Both the position numbers and the translations under genes were made by a program. Below, in pieces: positions 16,782 to 29,341 of a DNA stretch of 64,000 nt (its first letter is position 1; the number at the start of each line of letters is the position of its first letter). Source of the DNA: Vreelandella alkaliphila (GTDB taxonomy: Bacteria > Pseudomonadota > Gammaproteobacteria > Pseudomonadales > Halomonadaceae); the NCBI RefSeq assembly GCF_016107625.1, contig NZ_JABASV010000001.1:62001-126000 (forward strand), in the 5' to 3' direction. The notes beneath the pieces are model-generated. The model had not been told where the DNA came from. It saw only the letters and a list, made by a program, of their open reading frames with translations, and searched no databases.

Positions 16782-17799
16782 GCCCCAACGACTACTGCGT
16801 TTTCGCCCGCTGCATGGTTTGCTACTGGCGGGGGCGCTCTTGGCTCCGCTAGTGCTTACCACTTGGCTGGGCGGTGCTGAGGCGCTGCAGCGTATTAAAC
16901 ATTTTCCATTCGCGTTATTGCTGTTGATGCTGGTATTAGCGTTTCTGTGTTGGAACCTGAATGCAACAAGGCTGCGGCTAATGTTAGGTGGCCGTGCAGG
17001 GCAACTTGGTCAACGTGGTGCACTGGGCATCGAACTGGCATCAAAGTTTGCGTTGTGCGCTACGCCTGGAGGGAGTGGAGGACCAGCCACTCTACTTATC
17101 CTGCTTGCACGACGAGGCTTTCCTCCCGCCAAAGGGGCAGCGGTGTTTTTGATTGACCAAGGCTGTGATTTGCTGTTCTTCCTTACCATGCTGAGCGGTT
17201 TGGTGCTCTTTTCGCTGGCCAGCGATACCCAGTGGCCGCATCAGTCACTAGTACAGTGGTCACTGGTCGGTTTAGCATTTATGGCGACGCTGGTCAGTGG
17301 TGTGATGTGTTATTTACCCAGCCTGCTGCGTGCAGGTGGCGTTATAACGACATGGCCAAGCCGTTACCGACGGCGCTGGTTAGTAAGGCGCTTATTACGA
17401 TGCCGATATGCGCTCAAGGTCACACTCGCGCTTCCTTTTACGACGCTGCTCGCGATGATGATGCTTACCGCAGCGCATTGGCTAATGCGCTATAGCTTAC
17501 TCTATGTCGCGGTGCTGGGCGTGGGCGGCCATGCCGATTGGATGTGGACGTTTTTAACCCAAATGCTGGCCATGGCGGCCAGCCAGCTGAGCTTTCTTCC
17601 TGGCGGCGCAGGTGCCGCCGAAGTGGGCGTTGGCAGTTTGTTGCTGCCCTTGATGGAACGCGAGCAGGCCGCAGCAGCCGTCTTAGTGTGGCGACTGGTG
17701 AGCTACCACCTCTATTTAGCGGTGGGGGCGCCACTATTTATTCTGTACAGCTACCGAATGCTACGCAGAAAACCCGACCATAAAACGCCGGAAGGATAA
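16759..17799 (+). CDS. Lysylphosphatidylglycerol-synthase-type (UPF0104/YbhN) membrane protein
   Basis: A 346-residue integral membrane protein with about eight hydrophobic segments and the family signatures ATPGGSGGPATLLILL (residues about 93-110) and FLPGGAGAAEVGVGSLLL (about 280-300). The family comprises the flippase-like membrane half of MprF and the stand-alone YbhN proteins. No aminoacyl-transferase domain is attached. It overlaps the glycosyltransferase gene, so the two are co-translated; a role in moving a lipid-linked product across the inner membrane is inference. The ATG at 16759 is preferred over the TTG at 16747. Confidence 0.85.
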   Translation: MPSSTTTKPQRLLRFRPLHGLLLAGALLAPLVLTTWLGGAEALQRIKHFPFALLLLMLVLAFLCWNLNATRLRLMLGGRAGQLGQRGALGIELASKFALCATPGGSGGPATLLILLARRGFPPAKGAAVFLIDQGCDLLFFLTMLSGLVLFSLASDTQWPHQSLVQWSLVGLAFMATLVSGVMCYLPSLLRAGGVITTWPSRYRRRWLVRRLLRCRYALKVTLALPFTTLLAMMMLTAAHWLMRYSLLYVAVLGVGGHADWMWTFLTQMLAMAASQLSFLPGGAGAAEVGVGSLLLPLMEREQAAAAVLVWRLVSYHLYLAVGAPLFILYSYRMLRRKPDHKTPEG

Positions 17800-17814
17800 C
17801 CATGCACCAACGAA

Positions 17815-17840
17815 TAAGGGCGCCCCGAGGGGCGCCCTTA
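17815..17840. terminator. Bidirectional hairpin between convergent genes
   Basis: A perfect 12-bp stem (17815-17826 with 17829-17840, sequence TAAGGGCGCCCC and its complement) sits 15 bases after the membrane-protein stop and 25 bases after the sucD stop on the other strand. It is very stable but has no long U-tract, so it may act with Rho or as an mRNA 3' end. Confidence 0.65.
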
Positions 17841-17865
17841 TCGCGTGCGACTAGAGGTCGATGGC

Positions 17866-18737
17866 TTACCAGCCAGTGACTTCTTTCAGTGCATCGCCGA
17901 TTTCAGCCAGAGAACGCACGGTTTTAACACCAGCATCTTCCAGGGCAGCAAACTTCTCATCCGCAGTACCTTTACCGCCAGAGATGATTGCGCCCGCATG
18001 GCCCATACGCTTGCCAGGAGGTGCAGTGACACCGGCAATGTAGGAAACCACAGGCTTAGAAACGTTGGCTTTGATGTAAGCCGCTGCTTCTTCTTCAGCC
18101 GTACCACCGATTTCACCGATCATCACGATCGCTTCGGTTTTCGGGTCTTTCTCGAACATTTCAAGAATGTCAATAAAGTTAGAACCTGGAATCGGGTCAC
18201 CACCGATGCCTACACAGGTAGACTGACCGAAACCATGGTCAGTTGTCTGCTTAACGGCTTCGTAAGTCAGGGTGCCTGAACGCGACACGATACCGACTTT
18301 ACCCGGCTGGTGAATGTGGCCCGGCATGATGCCAATTTTACATTCGCCAGGCGTGATAACACCTGGGCAGTTCGGGCCGATCAGACGTACGCCCAGCTCG
18401 TCACATTTTACTTTTGCTTCGAGCATGTCTAGCGTCGCGATACCTTCGGTGATGCACACGATCAGCTTGATGCCAGCGTTAGCAGCTTCAAGAATCGAGT
18501 CTTTGCAGAACGGTGCCGGAACGTAGATCACGCTGGCTTCCGCGCCGGTTTTCTCGACCGCTTCTTTCACGGTGTTGAAAACGGGCAGGCCCAGGTGCGT
18601 CTGGCCGCCTTTGCCCGGCGTAACACCACCGACCATTTGCGTGCCATAGGCAATCGCCTGTTCGGAGTGGAACGTGCCCTGGCCACCCGTGAAACCTTGG
18701 CAGATGACCTTGGTGTTCTTATCGATCAGGATGCTCA

Positions 18738-18738
<1 letters not shown>
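17866..18738 (-). CDS. sucD: Succinyl-CoA synthetase alpha subunit
   Basis: A 290-residue ADP/GDP-forming subunit. The CoA-binding Rossmann domain begins [19 protein letters not shown], and the catalytic phospho-His is in [12 protein letters not shown] near residue 248. It pairs with SucC to convert succinyl-CoA to succinate with nucleotide phosphorylation. Its ATG overlaps the sucC stop (TAATG), with GGAGGG upstream, so the two subunits are translated in balance. It is the last gene of the sucABlpdCD operon. Confidence 0.98.
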
Positions 18739-19904
<1,166 letters not shown>

Positions 19905-20014
19905 CGATTCATGCCATTGGTTGCATGTGACTCGAACGATGACCCGCTGCTTTAAAAGAGCGGGGCATCCCCGTACCTTCGTCCCCGCTGATTTCTCACA
20001 GAGCCGAAAGTGTT

Positions 20015-20034
20015 GCGCCACCTGACGGTGGCGC
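20015..20034 (-). terminator. Intra-operon hairpin between lpd and sucC
   Basis: GCGCCACC (20015-20022) and GGTGGCGC (20027-20034) form an 8-bp stem with a 4-nt loop, about 20 bases beyond the lpd stop on the minus strand. Only a short T-stretch follows, so partial termination or 3'-end protection is more likely than full termination. Confidence 0.5.
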
Positions 20035-20053
20035 TTGGTTGTTGCTTAGCGAA

Positions 20054-21532
<1,479 letters not shown>

Positions 21533-21607
21533 CTAAAACGGGCAGGAGGCAAGGTGCGATTGCATTAGAACGCTAATACAGCAGAGGAGGCGGATCAGCG
21601 CGCTCCG

Positions 21608-23173
21608 TTATACGTCCAGCAGCAAGCGAGCCGGGTCTTCCAGCAGCTCTTTAATAGTAACCAAGAATCGTACCGCATCTTTACCATCAATCATGCGGTG
21701 GTCGTAGGACAGCGCCAGATACATCATCGGGCGAATCTCGACCTTACCATTCACAGCCATTGGACGATCCTGGATTTTATGCATACCCAGGATAGCGGTT
21801 TGAGGTGGATTGATAATCGGGGTCGACATCAAAGAACCAAATGTACCGCCGTTAGTGATAGTGAAGGTGCCGCCGATCATGTCATCCATGCCCAGCTTAC
21901 CGTCACGACCACGCTTACCGAAATCAACAATGGTGCGCTCAACGTCGGCAATTTTCATGCTATCGGTATCACGCAGCACCGGTACAACCAAGCCACGATC
22001 CGTTGATACCGCAACGCCGATATCTTGATAACCGTGATAAACGATATCGGTACCATCAATAGAGGCGTTAACATCCGGGAAGCGCTTGAGTGCTTCAGAA
22101 GCCGCTTTCACAAAGAAGCCCATAAAGCCCAGCTTAATATCGTGGGTTTTCTGGAACGTATCTTTGTACTGCGCACGAAGCGCCATGATTTCAGTCATGT
22201 CCACTTCGTTATAAGTGGTCAGCATGGCAGCTGTTTGCTGTGCCTGAACCAGACGCTTAGCAATAGTTTGACGCAGACGCGTCATCGGAACGCGCTTCTC
22301 GACGCGATCACCTTCCACTGCCGGTGCGGCGGCGGCTGCTTTCGCCGGCGCTGAAGATTTCGCTGCTTTTTTGGCAGAACCATCTTTCACGGCTTTTTGC
22401 ACGTCTTCTTTCAAGATGCGGCCACCTTTGCCGGTGCCCTCAATCTTGGCAACATCCAGATCATGCTCAGCAACCATCTTACGTGCCGCCGGCGCTAGGA
22501 TCTTATCGCCGATTTTCTCATCAGAACCTTCATCATCGCTACCCGCAGCGCTTGAAGAAGAGGCACTGCTGCTCTCTTCACCAGCGCCACCAGCACCTTC
22601 GGTAAAGATGGCCAGAACCGCTTCGGATTCAACCTGGCTGCCTTCTTCGGCTTTAATTTCTGCCAGTGCGCCGTCGGCAGGTGCGACAACTTCTAGCACC
22701 ACCTTGTCGGTTTCGATGTCGGCTAACACTTCATCGCGCTTAACCGCTTCACCTACCTTCTTGTGCCATGTTGCCACGGTGCCTTCCTGGATAGACTCAG
22801 GGAAGCTTGGGGCTTTTACGTCATGTTGCTTACCACCGCCGTTACCGCCGCTGGCTTTTTTCTCTTCGCTTTTCTCAACAGACTTTTTAGCACTAGCATC
22901 GTCAGAAGATTTTTCTTCTTTACTGCTAGACGCGCTGCCTTCACCGATTTTGCCTAACACTTGCTCTGACTCGACGGTCTCGCCCTCTTCGGCCATCACG
23001 TCAGTCAGGGTACCCGCTTCCGGTGCGACGACTTCTAGCACCACTTTGTCGGTTTCGATTTCAACAATCAGCTCGTCACGTTCGACGCTGTCACCCGGCT
23101 TTTTATGCCACGCAGCCACAGTGCCTTCGGCAACGGATTCCGGAAAGGTTGGCGCTTTGATATCAGTAGCCAT
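21608..23173 (-). CDS. sucB: 2-oxoglutarate dehydrogenase E2 (dihydrolipoyl succinyltransferase), two lipoyl domains
   Basis: A 521-residue core subunit. Two lipoyl domains are present (about residues 3-75 and 118-192), each with the lipoylation motif ETDKVVLEV. They are joined by Ser/Glu/Lys-rich flexible linkers, then come a peripheral-subunit-binding domain ([16 protein letters not shown]) and the catalytic acyltransferase domain, with active-site His-Asp in [17 protein letters not shown]. coli SucB is about 405 residues with one lipoyl domain, so the extra domain explains the length. Lipoylation occurs on the Lys of each ETDK. It follows sucA closely in the operon. Confidence 0.97.
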   Translation of the reverse strand: MATDIKAPTFPESVAEGTVAAWHKKPGDSVERDELIVEIETDKVVLEVVAPEAGTLTDVMAEEGETVESEQVLGKIGEGSASSSKEEKSSDDASAKKSVEKSEEKKASGGNGGGKQHDVKAPSFPESIQEGTVATWHKKVGEAVKRDEVLADIETDKVVLEVVAPADGALAEIKAEEGSQVESEAVLAIFTEGAGGAGEESSSASSSSAAGSDDEGSDEKIGDKILAPAARKMVAEHDLDVAKIEGTGKGGRILKEDVQKAVKDGSAKKAAKSSAPAKAAAAAPAVEGDRVEKRVPMTRLRQTIAKRLVQAQQTAAMLTTYNEVDMTEIMALRAQYKDTFQKTHDIKLGFMGFFVKAASEALKRFPDVNASIDGTDIVYHGYQDIGVAVSTDRGLVVPVLRDTDSMKIADVERTIVDFGKRGRDGKLGMDDMIGGTFTITNGGTFGSLMSTPIINPPQTAILGMHKIQDRPMAVNGKVEIRPMMYLALSYDHRMIDGKDAVRFLVTIKELLEDPARLLLDV

Positions 23174-23211
23174 GTCGTTTCCCTTATATGTTCTCTAAAC
23201 CCGGTGGGCGC

Positions 23212-26046
23212 TTATAGGTTAAAAGCGTCTTCCACCAGCTGGCGCTGCTGTTCAGTGTGGACGGACATATAGCCCGCTGCCGGTGCGGCAGAGGCAGGAC
23301 GTCCTGCAAATTTCAAATCACGTCCGAGGCCATCTTTCAGCATATCGGCGACGGCGCGCATGTGGTGCTGACTTGAGTACCAAGCGCCCTGGTTTAGCGG
23401 CTCTTCCTGGCACCACACGATGTCTTCCACATTGGCATACGCCTGGAGCACTTCCAAAAGTTCTTCTTTCGGGAAGGGGTAGAGTTGCTCAAGACGAATA
23501 ATCGCCGTGTCATCACGCTCGTTTTCTGCACGCCAGTTGGCTAGGTCGTAGTACACCTTACCGGCACACATGATAACGCGAGTCACCTTTTCTGCTTCAA
23601 GATTCGCCTGATCCGGTAGCACCATGTAGAACTTGCCGTGAGCAAGATCCTCTAGGCTAGATACCGCTTCTTTGTGGCGCAGTAGCGACTTCGGCGACAT
23701 GATCACCAGCGGCTTACGCAACGGACGAATGACTTGACGTCGCATCAGATGGTAAATCTGTGCGGGAGTCGTCGGCACACACACCTGCATGTTGTGCTCA
23801 GCGCACAGCTGCAAGAAGCGCTCTAACCGCGCGGAGGAGTGCTCTGGCCCCTGACCTTCATAGCCATGTGGCAACAGCATGGTCAGTCCACACAGTCGTC
23901 CCCATTTGGTCTCACCAGAAGAGATAAACTGGTCAACCACTACTTGGGCACCGTTGAAGAAGTCACCAAACTGGGCTTCCCAAATGACTAAGTCACCCGG
24001 CGCTGTCGTGGAGTAGCCGTACTCAAACGCCAGCACAGCCTCTTCCGATAGGAAAGAGTCGTGAATGGTAAAGCGCGGTTGACCGTCTGACATATTCTGC
24101 AGCGGTACGTACGTAGAACCATCTTTCTGGTTATGGATAACCGCATGCCGGTGAGAGAACGTCCCACGACCAACATCCTGACCGGTAATACGAATCGGAT
24201 GCCCCTGATCAAGCAGCGTGGCATACGCTAGCGTTTCAGCGAAGCCCCAGTTAAGCCCCATGCCGCCCGCCTGCATTTTGCGACGGTCTTCATAGATTTT
24301 AGCGACTTGACGCTGAACTTCGACGCCATCAGGAATCTCGCACATTCTCGCGGCCAACTGCTGCAGACGCTTCATATCGAAGGTAGTGTCTGCATCACCG
24401 GTCCACTCATGCCCTAGGTAGGGAGCCCAATCCACAAAGAGTGATGTATTAGGCTCTTGCACCAAGGCATTGGCTACGTGATTGCCCGCCACAAGATCAT
24501 CGCGGTAGGTTTCAACCATTGCCTTAGCGTCTTCTTCTGACAATACGCCCTGCTCGACCAGACGTTTTGCATAGAGTGAACGCGAAGAAGGGTGATCTTT
24601 AATCTTGGCGTACATCATCGGTTGGGTGCCCGATGGCTCGTCGGCCTCGTTGTGGCCACGGCGGCGGTAGCACACCAGATCAATAACAACGTCTTTCTTA
24701 AACTGTTGACGGTAATCCAACGCCACTTGGGTCGCATGGATAACCGCATCTGGATCATCGCCGTTAACATGGAAAATCGGCGCCTGAACCATCTTAGCAA
24801 TATCAGTACAGTATTCGGTGGAGCGCGCATCCAAGGGGTTCGACGTCGTAAAGCCCACTTGGTTGTTAATCACGATGTGTACTGTGCCACCGGTTTTGTA
24901 GGCACGGGTTTGAGACATCTGGAATGTCTCCATGACCACGCCCTGACCAGCAAACGCTGCATCGCCATGAACGTTGATTGGCAGTACTTTGCTGCCCTCT
25001 TCATCATTACGGCGATCTTGACGTGCGCGTACCGAGCCTTCTACTACCGGCGCAACAATTTCCAAATGCGACGGGTTAAACGACATTGCCAAGTGAACTT
25101 CGCCACCAGGCGACATGACGTTAGAGCTGAAGCCTTGGTGATATTTCACATCACCAGAACCACGCTCAATCACCTTTTTACCGTCGAACTCGTCGATCAA
25201 TTCAGCGGGATTTTTCCCCAGAATATTAACCAACAGGTTCAAACGGCCACGGTGAGCCATGCCAATAACAACTTCTTTAGTGCCATAGCCGCCGGAGCGC
25301 TGAATCAACTCGTCCATCATCGGAACAAATGATTCACCACCTTCAAGACCGAAGCGTTTGGTACCTGGATATTTAGACGCTAGGTAATTTTCCAAACCTT
25401 CGGCAGCGGTAAGGCGCTCAAGCACATGCTTACGCACATCGTCGCTGAATTTCGGCGCACTGCGCACCGATTCAAAACGCCGTTGCAACCAACGTTTCTC
25501 TTCGGTATCGACAATGTGCATGATCTCGCAACCGATAGAGCGACAATAGGTCTGCTCCAGCGCATCAACAATCTCACGCAGCGGTGCTTTATCAATACCT
25601 AAAAAAAACGAACCGGTCTGGAACTCGGTGTCAAGATCAGCTTTAGAAAGCTGATGAAATGACAGATCGAGGTCTGGGACGGGGGTGGGATTACGCAGTC
25701 CTAGCGGGTCGATATTGGCCTTCTGATGACCACGAAAGCGGTATGCGTTAATCAGCTGCAGGACCTTCACCTGCTTTTTATTCTCACCGCTATCGGAGGC
25801 GGCGGCTACCCGGCCTGGGCGACTTTCACGACCCAGTTGGTAGAACTGATCACGAGTGGGGCTTAGTGGAACATCGTGGGAGGCACTGCCCTCAGAACGA
25901 GGCAACTGATCAAAATAGCTGCGCCATTCATCTGAGACAGAATCAGGATCGGCGAGGTACTGCTCATAAAGCGCTTCCACGTAGTGGACATTGCCACCAC
26001 TAACGTGAGAGGAACGCCACATCAACTCCATTATGCCTTGTTGCAT
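23212..26046 (-). CDS. sucA: 2-oxoglutarate dehydrogenase E1
   Basis: A 944-residue thiamine-diphosphate decarboxylase, the first component of the 2-oxoglutarate dehydrogenase complex. It shows the N-terminal E2-binding segment (YVEALYEQYLADPDSVSDEWR), KVLQLINAYRFRGHQKANIDPLGL, MAHRGRLNLLVNILGK, and the ThDP-binding GDAAFAGQGVV...NNQVGFTTS region. I use the ATG at 26046 because MQQGIMELMWRSS keeps the same distance to the conserved SS as in E. coli SucA. An ATG at 26031 has a better ribosome site (AAGG) and is the alternative. It is the first gene of the suc operon. Confidence 0.97.
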   Translation of the reverse strand: MQQGIMELMWRSSHVSGGNVHYVEALYEQYLADPDSVSDEWRSYFDQLPRSEGSASHDVPLSPTRDQFYQLGRESRPGRVAAASDSGENKKQVKVLQLINAYRFRGHQKANIDPLGLRNPTPVPDLDLSFHQLSKADLDTEFQTGSFFLGIDKAPLREIVDALEQTYCRSIGCEIMHIVDTEEKRWLQRRFESVRSAPKFSDDVRKHVLERLTAAEGLENYLASKYPGTKRFGLEGGESFVPMMDELIQRSGGYGTKEVVIGMAHRGRLNLLVNILGKNPAELIDEFDGKKVIERGSGDVKYHQGFSSNVMSPGGEVHLAMSFNPSHLEIVAPVVEGSVRARQDRRNDEEGSKVLPINVHGDAAFAGQGVVMETFQMSQTRAYKTGGTVHIVINNQVGFTTSNPLDARSTEYCTDIAKMVQAPIFHVNGDDPDAVIHATQVALDYRQQFKKDVVIDLVCYRRRGHNEADEPSGTQPMMYAKIKDHPSSRSLYAKRLVEQGVLSEEDAKAMVETYRDDLVAGNHVANALVQEPNTSLFVDWAPYLGHEWTGDADTTFDMKRLQQLAARMCEIPDGVEVQRQVAKIYEDRRKMQAGGMGLNWGFAETLAYATLLDQGHPIRITGQDVGRGTFSHRHAVIHNQKDGSTYVPLQNMSDGQPRFTIHDSFLSEEAVLAFEYGYSTTAPGDLVIWEAQFGDFFNGAQVVVDQFISSGETKWGRLCGLTMLLPHGYEGQGPEHSSARLERFLQLCAEHNMQVCVPTTPAQIYHLMRRQVIRPLRKPLVIMSPKSLLRHKEAVSSLEDLAHGKFYMVLPDQANLEAEKVTRVIMCAGKVYYDLANWRAENERDDTAIIRLEQLYPFPKEELLEVLQAYANVEDIVWCQEEPLNQGAWYSSQHHMRAVADMLKDGLGRDLKFAGRPASAAPAAGYMSVHTEQQRQLVEDAFNL

Positions 26047-26313
26047 CTCTCGGTCACCCTGCACTGATGGGGTGGTATCGGTATCGCTGCAATCGCGCAA
26101 CGACATCGCTATTGCCCTGCCGGCGGGGCGGGACATATGCCGGCGGCGCCGACCGATGGCCGGAAGCCCTATTCATACTAGCTGTAAGTACTACATTTTC
26201 ACTACGTACCACTTCAGTACGCTCTATTTCATACGTACTATTATACCTTCGTCTACTTACTACGTTAATACGAAGGCTTCTTTTATCTAGTCGTGCTCAA
26301 TCAGTTCATGCTC
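26047..26313 (-). other. Leader region of the suc operon
   Basis: From the predicted promoter the transcript would have a leader of about 185 bases. Near its 5' end are three 15-bp-phased repeats (TTCA at 26198, 26213 and 26228, each followed by a TACG core). The rest is GC-rich and carries no ORF I can support. Confidence 0.45.
26240..26268 (-). promoter_or_regulatory. Predicted suc operon promoter
   Basis: On the minus strand TTAACG (26263-26268), a 17-bp spacer and a perfect TATAAT (26240-26245). It lies between the sdhB terminator and sucA, so suc genes can be transcribed independently of sdh. Confidence 0.65.
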
Positions 26314-26342
26314 AAAAGCCGGTACTTGCGGCACCGGCTTTT
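26314..26342 (-). terminator. Terminator after sdhB
   Basis: AAAAGCCGGT (26314-26323) pairs with ACCGGCTTTT (26333-26342) around a 9-nt loop, giving an A-rich and T-rich flanked hairpin that can work in both directions. It ends the sdhCDAB transcript about 140 bases past sdhB. Confidence 0.8.
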
Positions 26343-26479
26343 AAACTTGACTGGCTAGGTAGTGCGACGTGTCGCCGCACCACCTAACGCCCCTATGATA
26401 ACAAGCGAAGCGCCACGATTTAAGTGGCTTTGTGCAGCAACTTACGTAGCGATCGCATTTTTTTCATAGGATTAGGCGT

Positions 26480-27190
26480 TTACGTCGCATCAGCCAACAA
26501 CATTTCACGAATTTTACCAATTGCACGGGTCGGATTTAGCCCTTTTGGACAAACCGCAACGCAATTCATGATGCCGCGGCAACGGAACACGGAGAACGGA
26601 TCTTCCAGGCTGGTAAGACGTTCGCGGGTAGCCGTGTCACGTGTATCCGCAAGAAAGCGATAAGACTGAAGCAAACCAGCCGGACCGACAAACTTGTCTG
26701 GATTCCACCAGAACGATGGGCATGACGTGGAACAGCAGGCACACAGAATACACTCATACAGGCCATCGAGCTTGTCGCGCTCTTCTGGTGATTGCAGACG
26801 CTCAATCGCTGGTGCAGGCTCATCGTTCTGCAAGTACGGCTGAATGCGCTCGTACTGCTTATAGAACAGCCCCATATCCACAACCATATCGCGGATAACC
26901 GGCAGACCCGGCAACGGGCGCAAGGTCAGCTTATTGCCTTTCACAACATCTGACAGCGGCGTAATACATGCCAAGCCGTTTTTGCCGTTCATGTTCATGC
27001 CATCGGAACCGCATACGCCCTCACGGCAGCTGCGACGGAACGCAAGTCCGCTATCCTGCTCTTTCATCAGATGCAGAACATCCAGCACCATCAGATCGCG
27101 GCCTTTAGTATCGACCTGGAACTCCTGCATATAGGGCGCGGAGTCGGTTTCCGGATTGTAGCGGTATACGGATACCTGAAGGTTAGACAT
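26480..27190 (-). CDS. sdhB: Succinate dehydrogenase iron-sulfur subunit
   Basis: A 236-residue subunit that carries electrons from SdhA to ubiquinone at the inner membrane. The [2Fe-2S] ligands are in CREGVCGSDGMNMNGKNGLAC (near residue 55). The [4Fe-4S] and [3Fe-4S] ligands are in CILCACCSTSCPSFWWN (near 146) and CRGIMNCVAVCPKGLNP (near 203). GGGAG precedes the ATG. It is the last gene of the sdhCDAB operon, 27 bases after sdhA. Confidence 0.98.
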   Translation of the reverse strand: MSNLQVSVYRYNPETDSAPYMQEFQVDTKGRDLMVLDVLHLMKEQDSGLAFRRSCREGVCGSDGMNMNGKNGLACITPLSDVVKGNKLTLRPLPGLPVIRDMVVDMGLFYKQYERIQPYLQNDEPAPAIERLQSPEERDKLDGLYECILCACCSTSCPSFWWNPDKFVGPAGLLQSYRFLADTRDTATRERLTSLEDPFSVFRCRGIMNCVAVCPKGLNPTRAIGKIREMLLADAT

Positions 27191-27217
27191 GGTGACTCCC
27201 TCTCGTCAGTGCAGAGA

Positions 27218-28990
27218 TTAGTAGGTGCGAACCTTAGGCTCGAATGTATCAACAGTTTTCGGCTTGAAGTTAACGTCGCGCTTCTTCAGCTCTTTCGTGG
27301 CCGGGAAGTAAAGCGAGTGCTTCAGCCAGTTGACATCATCACGGTCAGGATAGTCGTAGCGCGAGTGCGCACCACGGCTCTCATTACGCTCAAGGGCAGC
27401 AATCGCCGTTGCTTCTGCCACTTCCATTAGGTTATCAAGTTCTAAAGCTTCAACACGCGCCGTGTTGAACGCATTGGACTTGTCAGGCAGGTGCGCATTG
27501 GCAATTCGGCTGCGCAGATCCGCCAGTTTCTTGACACCTTCCTGCATATTCTTCTCTTCACGGAATACACCGAAAGAGGTCTGCATGATGTCTTGGAGCT
27601 CTGCTTTAAGCTCAGGAATGCTCTCGCCACCTTCCGATTCATTCCAGCGCGTAATACGTTTCATCGCTGATTCGATATCAGATTCAGAAGCATCCAGGTA
27701 ATCAATACCTTCGTTCAGCGCGCCTTCAATAAACATCCCCGCCGCACGACCGAAGACCACCAGATCCAGCAACGAATTACCGCCCAAGCGGTTAGCGCCG
27801 TGAACCGATACACACGCCGCTTCACCACAAGCAAACAAACCGTTAACGATATGATCGTTGCCGCTTTCGTCCTGGGTAATTGCCTGACCATGAATATTGG
27901 TCGGAATACCGCCCATCATGTAGTGGCAAGTAGGCACGACAGGAATCGGATCTTTAGCAGGGTCAACGTGAGCAAACGTTTTCGACAGCTCAACGATACC
28001 CGGCAGGCGCTTACCAAGAACTTCTTCACCCAGGTGATCAAGCTTCAAGAAGACGTGATCGCCCTTCTCGCCACAACCACGACCTTCCAGAATTTCCATG
28101 ACCATTGAGCGTGCAACAACGTCACGGCCTGCCAAGTCTTTGGCGTTCGGCGCATAACGTTCCATGAAGCGTTCGCCATCTTTATTGATCAGGTAACCAC
28201 CCTCACCACGGCAACCTTCAGTGACCAGCGTACCCGCACCATAAATACCGGTCGGGTGGAACTGCCACATTTCCATGTCCTGCATCGGGAAGCCAGCACG
28301 TAACGCCATGCCGATACCATCGCCAGTATTGATCAAGGCATTAGTAGTAGAGGCGTAGATACGACCTGCACCACCCGTGGCCAGAACAGTGGCTTTCGAT
28401 TTAACGTGGACAACTTCGCCAGTTTCGATGCACATGGCGATACAACCAACCACATCACCGTTGCTGTTTTTCACCAGATCTACCGCGTACCACTCATTCA
28501 AGAACGTGGTGTTGTTCTTGAGGTTGTTTTGGTAGAGCGTGTGAAGCAGTGCGTGGCCAGTACGGTCAGCGGCTGCGCAGGTACGTGCCGCCTGACCGCC
28601 TTCGCCGAAGTTTTTCGACTGGCCACCAAACGGACGCTGATAAATACGGCCATTATCAAAGCGCGAGAACGGCAGCCCCATGTGCTCAAGTTCAAACACC
28701 GCTTTCGGGCCTTCTGAACACATGTACTCAGCTGCGTCTTGGTCGGCAATGTAGTCGCCGCCTTTAACAGTGTCGTACATGTGCCAGCGCCAGTCATCGT
28801 TCGGATCTGACGATGCGATGGCGCAAGTAATACCACCCTGGGCAGAAACCGTGTGAGAGCGTGTCGGGAACACTTTGGACAGTACGGCTGTCTTTTTGCC
28901 AGATTTGGCAAGTTCTAAAGCAGCACGCAAGCCAGAGCCACCGCCACCGATGATAATGGCGTCAAATGTCAGGCTACGAAGGTTAGACAT
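27218..28990 (-). CDS. sdhA: Succinate dehydrogenase flavoprotein subunit
   Basis: A 590-residue FAD subunit that oxidises succinate to fumarate. The dinucleotide fold is [18 protein letters not shown], the covalent-FAD His is in [11 protein letters not shown] near residue 44, and the active-site Arg lies in the SRxD/GRDVVAR region. The C-terminus [20 protein letters not shown] is typical. GGAG precedes the ATG, three bases after the sdhD stop. All catalytic features look intact. Confidence 0.98.
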   Translation of the reverse strand: MSNLRSLTFDAIIIGGGGSGLRAALELAKSGKKTAVLSKVFPTRSHTVSAQGGITCAIASSDPNDDWRWHMYDTVKGGDYIADQDAAEYMCSEGPKAVFELEHMGLPFSRFDNGRIYQRPFGGQSKNFGEGGQAARTCAAADRTGHALLHTLYQNNLKNNTTFLNEWYAVDLVKNSNGDVVGCIAMCIETGEVVHVKSKATVLATGGAGRIYASTTNALINTGDGIGMALRAGFPMQDMEMWQFHPTGIYGAGTLVTEGCRGEGGYLINKDGERFMERYAPNAKDLAGRDVVARSMVMEILEGRGCGEKGDHVFLKLDHLGEEVLGKRLPGIVELSKTFAHVDPAKDPIPVVPTCHYMMGGIPTNIHGQAITQDESGNDHIVNGLFACGEAACVSVHGANRLGGNSLLDLVVFGRAAGMFIEGALNEGIDYLDASESDIESAMKRITRWNESEGGESIPELKAELQDIMQTSFGVFREEKNMQEGVKKLADLRSRIANAHLPDKSNAFNTARVEALELDNLMEVAEATAIAALERNESRGAHSRYDYPDRDDVNWLKHSLYFPATKELKKRDVNFKPKTVDTFEPKVRTY

Positions 28991-28993
28991 GTA

Positions 28994-29341
28994 TCAAGCT
29001 CCCCACAGAATTTGAATGCCCCACACCAGATATACGAAGATGGCCAGAATAATCAGAGTCTGGGCACCCACGCGCAGGCGAGTGGACTTGAGATAATCGG
29101 TGGTGACCGTCCACAAACCGATCCAGGCGTGCGCTGCAATGGAGACAAATGCGAGCAGCGAGAAAATACGCATCCAAGTTTGATCGAACAGTCCACTCCA
29201 AGCGTAGTAATCCAGATTAGGATTGAGCAGCAGGTAGGCGACGATAAAGACGGTATATACAGCCAAGATTACCGCTGAAACGCGCTGCATTAGCCAATCG
29301 GATAACCCGCTACGGCCAAAACTTGTGATGTTGGTTACCAT
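28994..29341 (-). CDS. sdhD: Succinate dehydrogenase membrane anchor
   Basis: A 115-residue subunit with three hydrophobic helices (VSAVILAVYTVFIVAYLL, IFSLLAFVSIAAHAWIGLW, TLIILAIFVYLVWGI). The haem-ligand-type His is in AAHAWIGLW, and the DYLK segment follows. The ATG at 29341 overlaps the sdhC stop by 7 bases and has AGGAG at good spacing; a TTG two codons earlier is less likely. With SdhC it forms the quinone site. Confidence 0.93.
   Translation of the reverse strand: MVTNITSFGRSGLSDWLMQRVSAVILAVYTVFIVAYLLLNPNLDYYAWSGLFDQTWMRIFSLLAFVSIAAHAWIGLWTVTTDYLKSTRLRVGAQTLIILAIFVYLVWGIQILWGA

Noticed and set aside
26067-26387. Plus-strand ORFs across the suc leader
   Set aside because: They run through the suc promoter and the sdhB terminator and have low-complexity, non-protein-like translations.
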